Made by a program: the position numbers and the translations under genes
Assembly (NCBI RefSeq): GCF_000801105.2
Contig: NC_079514.1
Location: 44,148,515 to 44,212,514 of the forward strand
Reading direction: 5' to 3'
Length of the DNA stretch: 64,000 nt
Source of the DNA: Raphanus sativus
Lineage: Eukaryota; Streptophyta; Magnoliopsida; Brassicales; Brassicaceae
Shown: positions 12,647 through 22,611 of the stretch, piece after piece
Numbering within the stretch: position 1 is the first letter of the stretch
Layout of the letters: every line of letters begins with the position of its first letter
Notes under the pieces: model-generated
The model's database searches: none
The model's input: only the letters and a program-made list of their open reading frames with translations
What the model was told of the DNA's origin: nothing

Positions 12647-13619
12647 CGCGAAAAGTTAGGTATCATTCGCCTTCAGAATCGCCTCTAAAATTGCCAATAC
12701 CGCCTTTAGTTAAACGCAGCGTAATATATGGATTATTTGTTCTAGAGAGTTTTCCCGAAATTGGAAGATCATCAGTTCGCATGGATTTTATGGTACATTT
12801 GGAAATGAAGAAACAATAAGGTTTTCAGCAATTTGAACATGGATCATAGGCACAAACATTAACTACACCGGTGACATATCGACAACATCCGAGTCTCCCG
12901 TCCATTCCAGGACCCTGGTGTTTTCTGGATGAGTCTTGGACGGATAACGAGGTTTTTCAGGCCAGGGATGGTATAGTACCCTTGAAGGTTTTACGGGTTT
13001 AATGGGAGAAAGAAATGTAAGGGATTCTCTCTCTCCTCTCCACTCCGAAGTGGAAGCATTACTTTGGGCAATGAAATGTATGCGGAATTTGCGTCAGTTT
13101 CGGGTCACGTTTGCAACAGATTGTTCTCAATTGGTAAAGATGCTGCCAGAACCAGAAGAATGACCTACATTTGCAACTTATTTGGCAGATATAAAGACCT
13201 TGTAAGGAAACTTTCACTGCTCAGAGATCATTCATGTCCCTCGCACGCATAATTTGAAGGCCGATAGCTTAGCACGTTGTGCTAGGAAACAAACGTCCTT
13301 TGTCGTGCACATGGATGCAGAGATAACAGTTTGGTTTACATAGTCCACATGAGTCTGTATAAGTCGATGACAAAAAAAGATATACTTCACCATCAACGCT
13401 GGCTTCCAACTTCGACAGCACACGAGAGTGAATTACACACGAAAGTGAACTACAAATTATTCAGAAAACTAAAACATTGAAATCATTTTATTGTTATACT
13501 TCACCATTACCGCTCACTTCCAATTTCGACATCATCATTCCACATACTAAAAGCTATTGTGTTTCTCCGGTTATTAGCATATTCTTTTTGTTGAGATTAA
13601 GGAGCACCTACATGTACAA

Positions 13620-15050
13620 CTTCTTCAAAGTTTTTTTGGTCATAATTTGGAGTGATCACTTCCTCTGAAAAAGCATTAGACCAATAATGCTTCCGTAGAA
13701 AGTTATGAAATCCAGCACAAGCTAAAACCAATTCCGCTTGTGTTGTAAACGAAAAAGGAGGCGCTGACTTGAAAATCTAAAAACGAGATTTAAAAATACC
13801 TAAAATTCGCTCAATCACGTTTCTCAAAGATGCATGCCGCAAATTGAACAGCTCGTTTAGGTTTTTAGGATCACGGCCTTCACCTTTAAATTCCTGTAAA
13901 TGATAGTGATTACGTCTGAATGGAGCTAAAAGCTTTTGAAGATTTGAAAATCCACAATCTACAGGATAAAATTTTCCTGAAATTCATTTTGTAAACGAAT
14001 AAACAGTTATGCACATATATAATTTGTCTACTACAACATAAGTGCACACCTTCTGGAACGATTAGTCTGCTAATGTGCCTTGTCAAAGCATTACTTTAAA
14101 AATTTTGAGTCATGAGCTGATCCTTCCCATCCGCTAAGAACATACATGAATTCCAAATCAAAGTTGCAAGAAGCAAGGACATTTTCTGATACAAATCCTT
14201 TGCTATTACGATAGCTTGGGACATCAGAAGTTGGCATCATTGCAAAAATATGTGTACCATCCATAGCTCTAATACAATCCTATAAATATTAAATAGAGAT
14301 TTTCAGTAAACAATTGAACAAAAAAAACTTATCGTAACTTAGTTTATTTTATATATACCTTGAAATAGGGATAAAATTGTGTGCTCTCACTTAGGGCATG
14401 AGCATTGAGAGCTCGTACCAAAAGTTTACAGCATTTCCGAGAAAAAAAAAGTATTATAATATTCTCAGATTGGTGAACCCAGCCCTTGCAGGTTCACTGG
14501 GAAGAGACGAAGTAATAACTATTTCGCGGGTCCCACGCCACGTGGCGGCCCGCGATTGGTTCGATGATTTATTTTTTTTTTAAACAAAAAATCAAACAGA
14601 AAAAGAGAATAAATAATTATATTTTGGCATTGAGAATCGAACCCCATGAGTCTCACTAATGCTCATGGTCTTATCTGTGTAGCCGTTGTAGTTCCATGCT
14701 TTGCCATCAAATCAGATGCTAAGGTATTTAGTGCTAGTAAGACCTTGTGAAATTTTCACTGATAGTGAACTTTGATCTCTTAATTCTATCTTTTGTGTAC
14801 CTATATTTCGAATCTTGACCAACAACACATAGAAATGTGGCCACCATTTCTTCAACACATATTTCGGGTAGGTCTTTTTCATTCCAATAATATCACTAAA
14901 CTTTTCAAATGAGCTTGGATACATGTGATATAGTGACCGAAGGTGCTCAAGATCCTCTTTCAAAGCATTTTGAATGTAATCATAATCAATGTTAGTGATT
15001 GGCCGACGAATGGGGCGTTGTATGCGATTGTCACACCTCACTTAAATTGT
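13620..15050 (-). pseudogene. HARBI1-like (DDE_Tnp_4) transposase
   Basis: Reading the minus strand from about 15041, the N-terminal part has DYIQNALKEDLEHLRSLYHMYPSSFEKFS. After the inserted element, the catalytic region around 14280-14100 gives CIRAMDGTHIFAMMP (first catalytic Asp in the DGTH motif), SYRNSKGFVSENVLASCNFD and LSGWEGSAHDSK (second Asp). Around 13980-13800 it gives GKFYPVDCGFSN and ELFNLRHASLRNVIER, the conserved C-terminal block of plant PIF transposases. Stops, the insertion and unclear introns make it a pseudogene. Confidence 0.8.
14394..14670. mobile_element. Small non-autonomous insertion inside the Harbinger transposase (Tourist-like MITE or SINE)
   Basis: 277-bp segment flanked by TTA (14391-14393 and 14671-14673), with similar inverted ends: GGGCATGAGCATT on the left and AATGCTCATGGTC on the right. 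TTA duplications and short inverted ends fit a Tourist/Harbinger MITE. The minus strand also has a B-box-like GGTTCGATTCT (near 14635) and an A-box-like GGCTACACAGATAAGA just beyond the right end, so a tRNA-derived SINE spanning to about 14695 is the alternative. It interrupts recognisable transposase coding sequence on both sides. Confidence 0.55.
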
Positions 15051-15569
15051 TGCTATATCAAATAACATAATCAGCATAATGTCTAAATCTGACTCATCTT
15101 CTTCCATTTGGTTTGCTTTTATCTCAGCATACGTTTGTTCGTCTTCTTCAAATGGAAGAGATTATTATTTAATATTAATAACTGGAATACACAAAAAATC
15201 TTTAAAAAACTAATAAATCATGTAAAGACCAAGACAGTAACAACAAAGTCACATGGATAATTTTACCGAACACATAACAATAAATAGCAGCATAAAATTT
15301 TATTTTGCTCAAAGCAACAAAATATATTTTAAAAAATCCATCATAATTATGAAGAAAAAATCCAGTTTGACGTCTATAAATTATGGAAACACTAGAATTA
15401 TTGTGAAGAAACAAAACAGTCTAAAACAGATAAAATAAAACAAAAATCAATCGGAGTTTATATTGGTTTGGATCCAACCATAGCGTTCTTCTATAGACAT
15501 ATCAGTGAAGACATCTTTCATTCCTAAGGAATATATAATAATCACTGCTTTAAATTTGATACTCTGATC

Positions 15570-16270
15570 CAAATTAGAAACCTCTTTCATAGCATCTCAA
15601 ACACTGTTTTCTTTTTTCTTCAGCTTCTTTTTTCTCAACTTCTTTTTGTTGCCTTTCTTTGCTCTGTGTTATGAAAGTGAAAATATTGCTGGTCATCATT
15701 ACCATATCATCCATTTGATCAGTGTTTCTCCTAACTGCACTGCTAGATGCCTCCATTCAAAATCGCTTTCTTGAGACAAGTTTTTCTGCACGCCTTTTGA
15801 AAATACAATATGGAGATAGTTGCTGAGCATATAAATCATCATTGATGTCCTCAAATTTCAAGTTTTCTTTCACTTGAGTATCACCAATTCTAAAGGTGCG
15901 AGCATCTGTAGTTGCACAATCAAATGTGATTTCCAAATCATCAAATTGTTCACTAGAGTCATATCTTAAGAATTTTTTATTTGGATGTCCCTACGAAAAA
16001 TACAACTTAAAATACAAAAGAAATAATTTTATGAACTTTTGTACATATATCAATAAGTGAACCGTGTTCAAGTAAGCCGAGTCATGTGCATAACTATTTT
16101 ATAAATTACATCTAACAAGCAACTTAAAATCATAGAACATATTTTTTTCTAAAATGAAATGTACATAATAAATCTTATAAAGACACATACCTTCAAATAG
16201 GCATTCCATACTTCACTGGAAGCCAAAAATCTTTTCATGAAAAAAAAAATCTTTTCATGACAGGATCCCA
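15570..16270 (-). pseudogene. Myb/SANT-like DNA-binding protein of the PIF/Harbinger element
   Basis: Minus strand from about 16265: the sequence FLASSEVWNAYLK is typical of the Myb_DNA-bind_3 (Myb/SANT-like) domain. After an apparent intron it continues with HPSNKKFLRYDS, FDDLEITFDCATTDARTF and ENLKFEDINDDLYAQQLSPY, and then a charged C-terminal block (SKERQQKEVEKKEAEEKRKQ) ending at about 15574. In active PIF/Harbinger elements this protein helps bring the nuclease to the DNA. A stop lies just upstream of the terminal block, and the first exon is disturbed by a short AATCTTTTCATGA duplication near 16230. Confidence 0.65.
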
Positions 16271-16351
16271 TCCGAAGCCTGAACTATTGTTTAAAAGATC
16301 CACATAGCATAGATATTGAGTCTTCAAGAACTTGATTCTACTTAAGTAATG

Positions 16352-16591
16352 TGATATACTATGTATTTGACCACTATATACGCCATAGTATATATCTTAT
16401 TTAGAGTCTTTTATGTTATGTTTGGAGTTTACTCTAGTGTATTTACAAGTTTAGGTACATTATGTACGTTGTGGAGTTTATGGAGCTAAATGGAGCTTAA
16501 TTGGAGGACAAGTCCATAGCAGAAGAGACAGAGTCGATAAACAGAGGAAGTGTCGATCAACACACATCCTTGGTGTCGATCCACACCTGAC
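16352..16591 (+). mobile_element. LTR fragment of an Athila-like retrotransposon
   Basis: Begins TGATATACTATG and shares its start (TGATATACYATGKATTTGACC) and composition with the longer LTR at 20614, including GTCGAT-type motifs (for example GTGTCGATCCACACC near 16573). It is cut at 16591/16592, where a CACTA transposon end begins. It is therefore an LTR piece of a related family interrupted by the CACTA insertion. The right part was not found. Confidence 0.6.
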
Positions 16592-19500
16592 CACTAGTAA
16601 AAATCTACCGCATAGCCACGACATTACCACTACAAAACCGTGGCTATAAAAAAGCCATGATTTGACCACGCCTTAGCCATGAAACAGAAAAAGCCACGAT
16701 AAACCTAAAAACAGCCACGCTATAGTCACAAAATTAAAGTGTGGCTAGAGCAGCCACGAACCAGCAACGTTATTTTCGTGGGAAGAAATGTAGCCACGAA
16801 TTGACCACACTAATAATAGTGGCTAGATTTTGTTTTTTGTGCCGACATAGGTAGCCACACTATGGTCATGTTTATTTCGTGGCTATGATGTCCTTTAGTC
16901 AGTTCGAGTCAGAGATATATTTGGTTGCTCGTGATATTTTTTAAAAGCCACGAAACTGTCGTGGCTATACAATGGCTACTTTATAATATATATGCATTTG
17001 GCGAGTGAACCATTTGGAACTTTTGATGTTCAACCAAATTTTCTAAATTAAAGTATGTCTTTCTACTTTGAATCAAGGGAATGGATGGATCAAAGAATTG
17101 ATCCTGAGAGTAATTCCGTTTCAGAAGTGTTTCTCGGAGGCATCAACGCATTTATTCAATTTGCGTGTAATAAAGCAGATTACGGGGAGCGGCAAAATTT
17201 ATTTTGTCTGCGTGCTCGATGCAAAAATGTGAAGCAACGAGATGTAAAATTTGTATCAAGATATCTATTCTTATACGGTTTTAAGGGAAATTATTATGTT
17301 TGGACGAGTCACGGGGAGAAATTCTAAAATGTTGGTGAGAGTGTCGGAGCAAATCATTCGATGGGTGAAGAGGAAATGTGGGAGAATCCTACTCGGAATG
17401 CTCATGAAGATCACTACCAGGCTAATCCAGAAGTACAAGCGGACATTGCGCCACCATATATGCCGGAACCTATAGAAGATACGGACCTACCGATGCCATA
17501 TCGTGATAGTGTTTTTGAAGCATTTGAAGCAGCCACTCAGCCTCTATATAAAGGGTGTGCAGACGGAATATCTCAGTTGTCTCTTTCTTCGCGGATGATG
17601 AAAGTGAAGACGGATTATAATTTGGCAGAAGCTTGTGTAGATGAGATATCAAAAGTATTCAAGAAAATGCTTCCGCAGCCGAACAAAGCTCCATCAACAT
17701 ATTACGAGACAAAAAAAACTAATTTGATCGCTTGGGTTACCCGTACAGAAGATTGATGTTTGCGCGAAGAATTGTATGCTATTTTGGAAAGAAGATGCAA
17801 AGTTGGTCAGCTGTCGTTTTTGTGGAGAAGATCGCTACTACCCAAACAATGGAAAAGGGAAAAAGAAACCAAAATAGAGAATGTTTTACCTACCTATTGC
17901 AGAACGTCTGAAACGTCTATACCAACTCGAGGCCAAAGCTTCCAATATGCGGTGGCATAAGGAACATGTGACTCCTGAAGGCGAAATGCATCACCCATCT
18001 GATGCCATAGCGTGGAAACACTTTAATGAGGTATATTCTGGATTGGCTGCTGAAAGCCGGAATATTTATCTTTGCTTATCAACATATGAGTTTAATCTGA
18101 TTGGTATGAATGGAGAAGCACATTCCCTTTGGCCCGTTATTGTAACTCCATACAATTTGCTTGTGGAATGTATATGAAAAGAGAATTCTTTTAACTTTCG
18201 GTGCTAATTCCCGGGCCCAAACATCCAAAGAAAAGCTTAGATATTTACCTTCAACCCTTAATTGAAGAACTACAGATGTTGTGAAAGGATGGTGTGCAGG
18301 CATATGATGTTTCAAAGAAAGAAAGATTCATAATGCGAGCAGTGTTGATGTTGACGATAAGCTATTTTCCAGCATATGGGATGCTTTCTGGTTGGACGAC
18401 TCATGGTTAGTTGACGTGTCCATATTGTCAAGATGAGACTAGTGCATTCTGGTTACCAAATGGACGGAAACATAATTGGTTTGATTGCCACATAAGGTAT
18501 TTAGATGCAGATCATCCTTACAGGAAAACACGCAAGCTTTTAGACGGGGAAAAACAGTCATGGATCCTCCTCCACCGTGGTTGAACGGAGAAGAAATGTT
18601 GCGTGAAAGAATAAATAATATAGAAGGTTTATCAGAATCTGTTAAATGTGGAGGGAATGGACATGATAACCCGTCGAAGAAAATATCTGATTACGGAGTT
18701 ACTCACAAATGGGTAAAGAAGAATATCTTCTGGGAGTTACCATATTGGGAAAATCATCTTCTTCGGCATAACCTTGATTTCATGCACATTGAGAAAAACT
18801 TCTTCAATAACCTGATAAACACGATGTTAAATGCTCCTGGAAAGACGAAAGAAAACATCAAAAGCAGATTGGATCTTCAACGACTATGCAAAAGGCGGGA
18901 TTTAGATATGCAAGAGGATGGAACAATGCCCGTGCCAATATTAAGGCTGTCCAGTGTGGGAAAACGACAATTCCTTCTGTGGCTGAAAAATGACATAAAG
19001 TTTCCCGATGGATACGCCTCCAAATTTAGTTGATGTATTGACGAAAACAATTTAAAGCTACATGGACTGGAAAGTCATGATTGTCATGTCATAATGGAAC
19101 GACTATATCCATTTACGTTCGCTGAACTCCTTCCAAAAAATGTTCACACAGCAATTAGAGGTATTTATTTTTTTGTATCATTTTAAAATTTACTATAGTT
19201 GATGTTATAACTTTAATGTTTATTTACAGATTTTGCCCTCTTCTTCAGAGATGTCTCCTCAAAGATTTTGAAAGAATCAAATGTTGGCCTTTTAAAGGGA
19301 AATATCGGTGTGAAGCTTTGTAACTTGGAAAAGATGATTCCTCCATCGTTCTTCGATGTTATGGAACATCTTCTTGTGCACCTTCTGGATGAGTTCGCCT
19401 TAGGTGGTCCCGTTCATTTTAGGTGGATGTATGTATTTAAAAGATGTACCATCTAAAGAAGATGGTAAAAAAAGCACACATTGCAGGTTCGATTCTTGCA

Positions 19501-20613
19501 CAATGAATAAACGAGGGGATTTCAAATGCAACCTCACATTTTTTTGGGCATCCTGAAATCATGAGCATTCCAGAAGGTCCGAGTGATATTCGTTTCTCAT
19601 ACAATTATCCGGATGTACCACCCTTGTTTTATCATGAAGAGAGAATTAGTGGTCAATGCTCAACTGGTTGGTTGAATGATGAAGATAACACCATTATGCA
19701 GACATTTATGATGCTTAACTGTGAAACATTTGCTATATATGAACCGTAGTTTAATATTATTATAAATATAATATAATACATATATCTAGTTACATAATTA
19801 AGATTTTAGTGTGTGCAGAATGTTTGAAGAATATATGATGCTAAATGTTCCTGATATTACTCTAGCTGCAATGCAAAAAGCGAAAGACTATGTGAGTTAC
19901 TATTTTTATATAATCAAGTTCCATAATTTATTTATTTAAACTTGTAATTGATAATAGTGTTATTGTATTGTAGATTAATGATGCGACTCAACACATTTCC
20001 TATGTGGACGATTTTGTACAAGGTCCTAGGCGTAGTTATAGGTCTTGGCCAATATACCACACACGAGGATACACTTTCCATACTCATAACCATGACCAAG
20101 ATAAGAAAACTCAACAATACGGTGTTCGTGTCCCTGATACCAATGAGACAGACTACTATGACCTCATATAGGAGATCATGATGGTGGAGTATCATAGTGA
20201 TGTTGGCTTGAAAGTCATGGTTTTTAAATATTCGTGGTTTGACACCACGGAAAATCGCGGTATGAGACGACATTCTTTTGGTCTTGTTGATGTCTCACCA
20301 TAAAGACAATATGCAAAATATGATCCTTTTGTATTACCAGGTAAGTAAAAAAATAATATATATTATGCTGTTTGAGATTTGAAAATATGAGTATTATTGT
20401 ATCATTAACAGGTAATTGTGATCAACCATGTTTCATTCCTTATCCGTGAGTGCATCGAGCTTCAGGAGATGAATGGTGGGCATGCATGAAAATATTACCA
20501 CGAGGAATCCGAGAAATTTCACAAGTTGTTTAACCGCGTGGCAAGATGATAGACGTGATCAAGTTGTAGAAAGTTCATTGCTACAAGTTGAAACACATGT
20601 TGTCGATGATGTC
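16592..20613 (+). mobile_element. CACTA (En/Spm) transposon, right end missing
   Basis: Starts with CACTAGTAAAAATC at 16592, a typical CACTA terminus. It is followed by about 400 bp of subterminal repeats built on GCCACG / CGTGGC in both orientations (at least twelve copies to about 16970), then a TNP2-type transposase gene. The complementary terminus (GATTTTTACTAGTG) was not found before 20614, where an Athila-like LTR begins. That retrotransposon either inserted into the CACTA element or replaced its right end. Confidence 0.8.
17055..20600 (+). pseudogene. TNP2-like CACTA transposase (Transpos_assoc, Transposase_21, DUF4218, DUF4216), disrupted
   Basis: Blocks in order: a transposase-associated N-terminal domain (17055-17325, MSFYFESREWMDQRI); TNP2 region from 17361 (ADGISQLSLSSRMMKVKTDYNL, near 17550) through 17881-18180 (SDAIAWKHFNEVYSGLAAESRN, GMNGEAHSLWPVIVTPYNL); CPYCQDETSAFWLPNGRK near 18420; the DPPPPWLNGEE block at about 18560 and WELPYWENHLLRHNLDFMHIEKN to 19033; DUF4218 at about 19050-19440 (LEKMIPPSFFDVMEHLLVHL); DUF4216 at about 20000-20300 (SYRSWPIYHTRGYTFHT, FKYSWFDTT). 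Several stops and frameshifts (for example near 17330, 17755 and 18540) show decay, although some breaks may be introns, such as 19160-19230. Confidence 0.88.
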
Positions 20614-22490
20614 TGATATACCATGGATTTGACCCACTTTTAGTTATGGTATATTAGTATTTTAGGATATATTCTATCTATTTTTGGGTATATATTGCAT
20701 ACTTATAGGTTCAGGAGCTAATGGAAGAAAGATGATGATTTTGGAGCATTTTGGAGCACTTTGGAGTTCATACTCGAGAGGACCATATCGACCATCCGAG
20801 GTCGACAAGGAGAGACGCACATCGATCGATGCACACTCAGTGCTATCGATCAATACTTAACCGCAAAAGCCCGGATTTGGTCACAGCCGACTTGAAGCCA
20901 AAGACACCATCTATTGACCAAAACACCTCTGAAGAGTTTTAACCTAATTTTTATAATATTTAAGTTTTGCCTATGTGTTTTGGCACATACACGGTTTTTA
21001 CAAGAGTTTTATTATAGTTTCTTTGTTTTTGGTGAGAGAGAGAGAGTTATGAAATTGAGAGCAACCTTGAACACCTTTTATTTTATTCTATGTTATGAAG
21101 CTTTTTATGATTTTGCTTCTGTTTTGCTTAACCATGTCTGAGTAAACACCCTTGTTAGATTTAAGATTCAAATATGTATGAGGGATTAGCCCAAAATATG
21201 AATACCTGAACATGTGATATTCATCTTAGAAGATCATTCATAATGCTTGTGTAGGAGTAGCTATCCTACACATGAATACAAAGATATCAATCCTTGGATC
21301 TATCTTCTTTGAGCTAGTAATTTACCTGCAACAAGCGACAGCTGACTTGGTAAATTACTTGGCGAACTGTATTCAACCACACGCTTAAAGCTTACTAGTA
21401 GCGCATCGATCGATACTCATATAAAGTAATCGATCGATAGACGCAGGGCACATGTCGATCGACATCGGAGACAACACACCGATCAACGCCCTAATCTATG
21501 ACTCGCCAAAGGGGTGTTTCATCGGTTCTAGTAATAGATAGTCATAACGACATTTAGGCTATTGCTTAGTTGGGTTCTTTAATATCATGCAAGCATCTCA
21601 TATAGGCATTCATACCTCTATAATCCTGATAACCTGAATAGTAATCCTAAGTCTAACTCTTTAAATCCCCTGTTCGAAAATGCGGGGGCGTAACCGCTTA
21701 ATCGGACGAGTAGGCGGTAGTCGGAGCATGACCGAGGCGATCTAGAGCAAATCGGAGGACCTAGGCGGGAAGCCGAGTTTTCGACGCAGAATCCACGTAA
21801 TAGTGAAACATGGCGACTATTTTCAAGTCGTTTATGTAACTAGACTCCATTTTTTTCGAATCTATCATAGATCTATGAATTGTTAATCAAAGCGAATACA
21901 AAAATAGAGGAAAGAGTGAAAGATCTGTGAAAAAATGGTGACTGCCATTCCAGACCAAGAAGCTCGTAGGTCAAAAGAGAAGAAGACGAAGAAATTACAA
22001 AGTTACCCTTCATTAAAGAGAAAAGAAAAGAAAAACACAAAAAACGCAATCTACACCCTTTGAACCCGAGTTAATATGACTGTGGCACCACGATTTACCA
22101 CCTGAGCTAGCGAATTATATTGTATTTGACCTGCATATTTAATATTTTGACATATATAAATGTAAAACTAATCCCCGCATATATCCCGATTAATCCCCGA
22201 TTTTTTTCCAACTCGCTAGACCCATGCCGACCGCCCGACTAACGCCTAGTGCGTTTCCGAACAGAGTTTAAATCATACTTGTTAACCCAATCCAATCACT
22301 ATTGAGTAATTGTCCTACTCAAACGAGTTTTAAATTACTTGTTACTTACTGTTTTGAAAATCTCCAACCTAGCTTAGTTAAGATAAGATCTACTGATTCC
22401 TCATCTTCCTGTGGATTTGATCCCTAAATACTACAATTGACCTGTTTCGATGAGAGTAATATTGCTATAAGTTAATTTGAGCAAGTATCA
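20614..22490 (+). repeat. 5' LTR of the Athila-like element
   Basis: Begins TGATATACC and ends GCAAGTATCA (TG...CA), directly before the primer-binding site at 22494. It is 1877 bp as found and about 1270 bp without the hAT-like insertion and its duplicated 8 bp. It contains repeated TCGATCGAT-type words (20822, 21405, 21430, 21456). Confidence 0.75.
21668..22266. mobile_element. hAT-like non-autonomous element with 8-bp target duplication
   Basis: 599 bp. Terminal inverted repeats: the left starts CCCTGTTCGAAAATGC and the right end is GCGTTTCCGAACAGAG, whose reverse complement CTCTGTTCGGAAACGC matches the left at 13 of 16 positions. The flanks are the perfect 8-bp duplication TTTAAATC (21660-21667 and 22267-22274). 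An 8-bp duplication is the hAT hallmark. The interior is GC-richer near the ends (GCGGGGGCG, CCTAGGCGG). No transposase is encoded, and the insertion lies in the LTR of the Athila-like element. Confidence 0.85.
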
Positions 22491-22611
22491 AATTGGGTGC
22501 CGTTGCCGGGAAGCTTTGATCGTCATTAGATTTTGTTTAAGTCTAGGTTTTTCTTTTGTTACTTTTTAATTTGTCAGTGATAAAAATTTTCTTTCTTTTC
22601 TTTTCAGGTGC

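Larger units (their letters stand above)
7643..12725 (-). mobile_element. Near full-length LINE nested in an older LINE
   Basis: About 5.1-kb non-LTR retrotransposon on the minus strand. It has 5' sequence from 12725, ORF1, ORF2 and a 3' poly-A seen as poly-T from 7641 on the plus strand. The bases ATATGGATT occur at both borders (7634-7642 and 12726-12734) and fit a 9-bp target duplication. The same uninterrupted target sequence (ATATGGATTATTT) is present in the related LINE at about 30968. Both ORFs carry inactivating changes (separate entries), so the copy is not autonomous as it stands. Confidence 0.85.
7066..13378 (+). mobile_element. 5'-truncated LINE (zf-RVT/RNase H end), split by a second LINE
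   Basis: Remnant of a non-LTR retrotransposon in two pieces, about 7066-7642 and 12726-13378, interrupted by the minus-strand LINE below. The left piece encodes CWKVRCPTKIKHF and PPARQVWALSQI (zf-RVT region). The right piece continues ILWYIWK and FSNLNMD, then degraded RNase H sequence with FATDCSQLVK-like residues. The closest relative in this window is the LINE at 30378-31662. The A-rich 3' end at 13371-13378 is followed by GATATACTTCACC (13379-13391), which pairs with GATATATTTCACC (7053-7065): a 13-bp target duplication with one mismatch. Stops and frameshifts throughout mean it is dead. Confidence 0.8.
13560..16340 (-). mobile_element. PIF/Harbinger-type transposon remnant (nuclease gene plus Myb/SANT-like gene)
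   Basis: Two gene remnants in the same orientation make the classic PIF/Harbinger pair: a DDE_Tnp_4 nuclease (about 13.6-15.05 kb) and a Myb/SANT-like DNA-binding partner (about 15.57-16.27 kb). Both are on the minus strand. Terminal inverted repeats were not resolved, so the ends are approximate. A 277-bp insertion (14394-14670) sits inside the nuclease gene. Confidence 0.75.
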
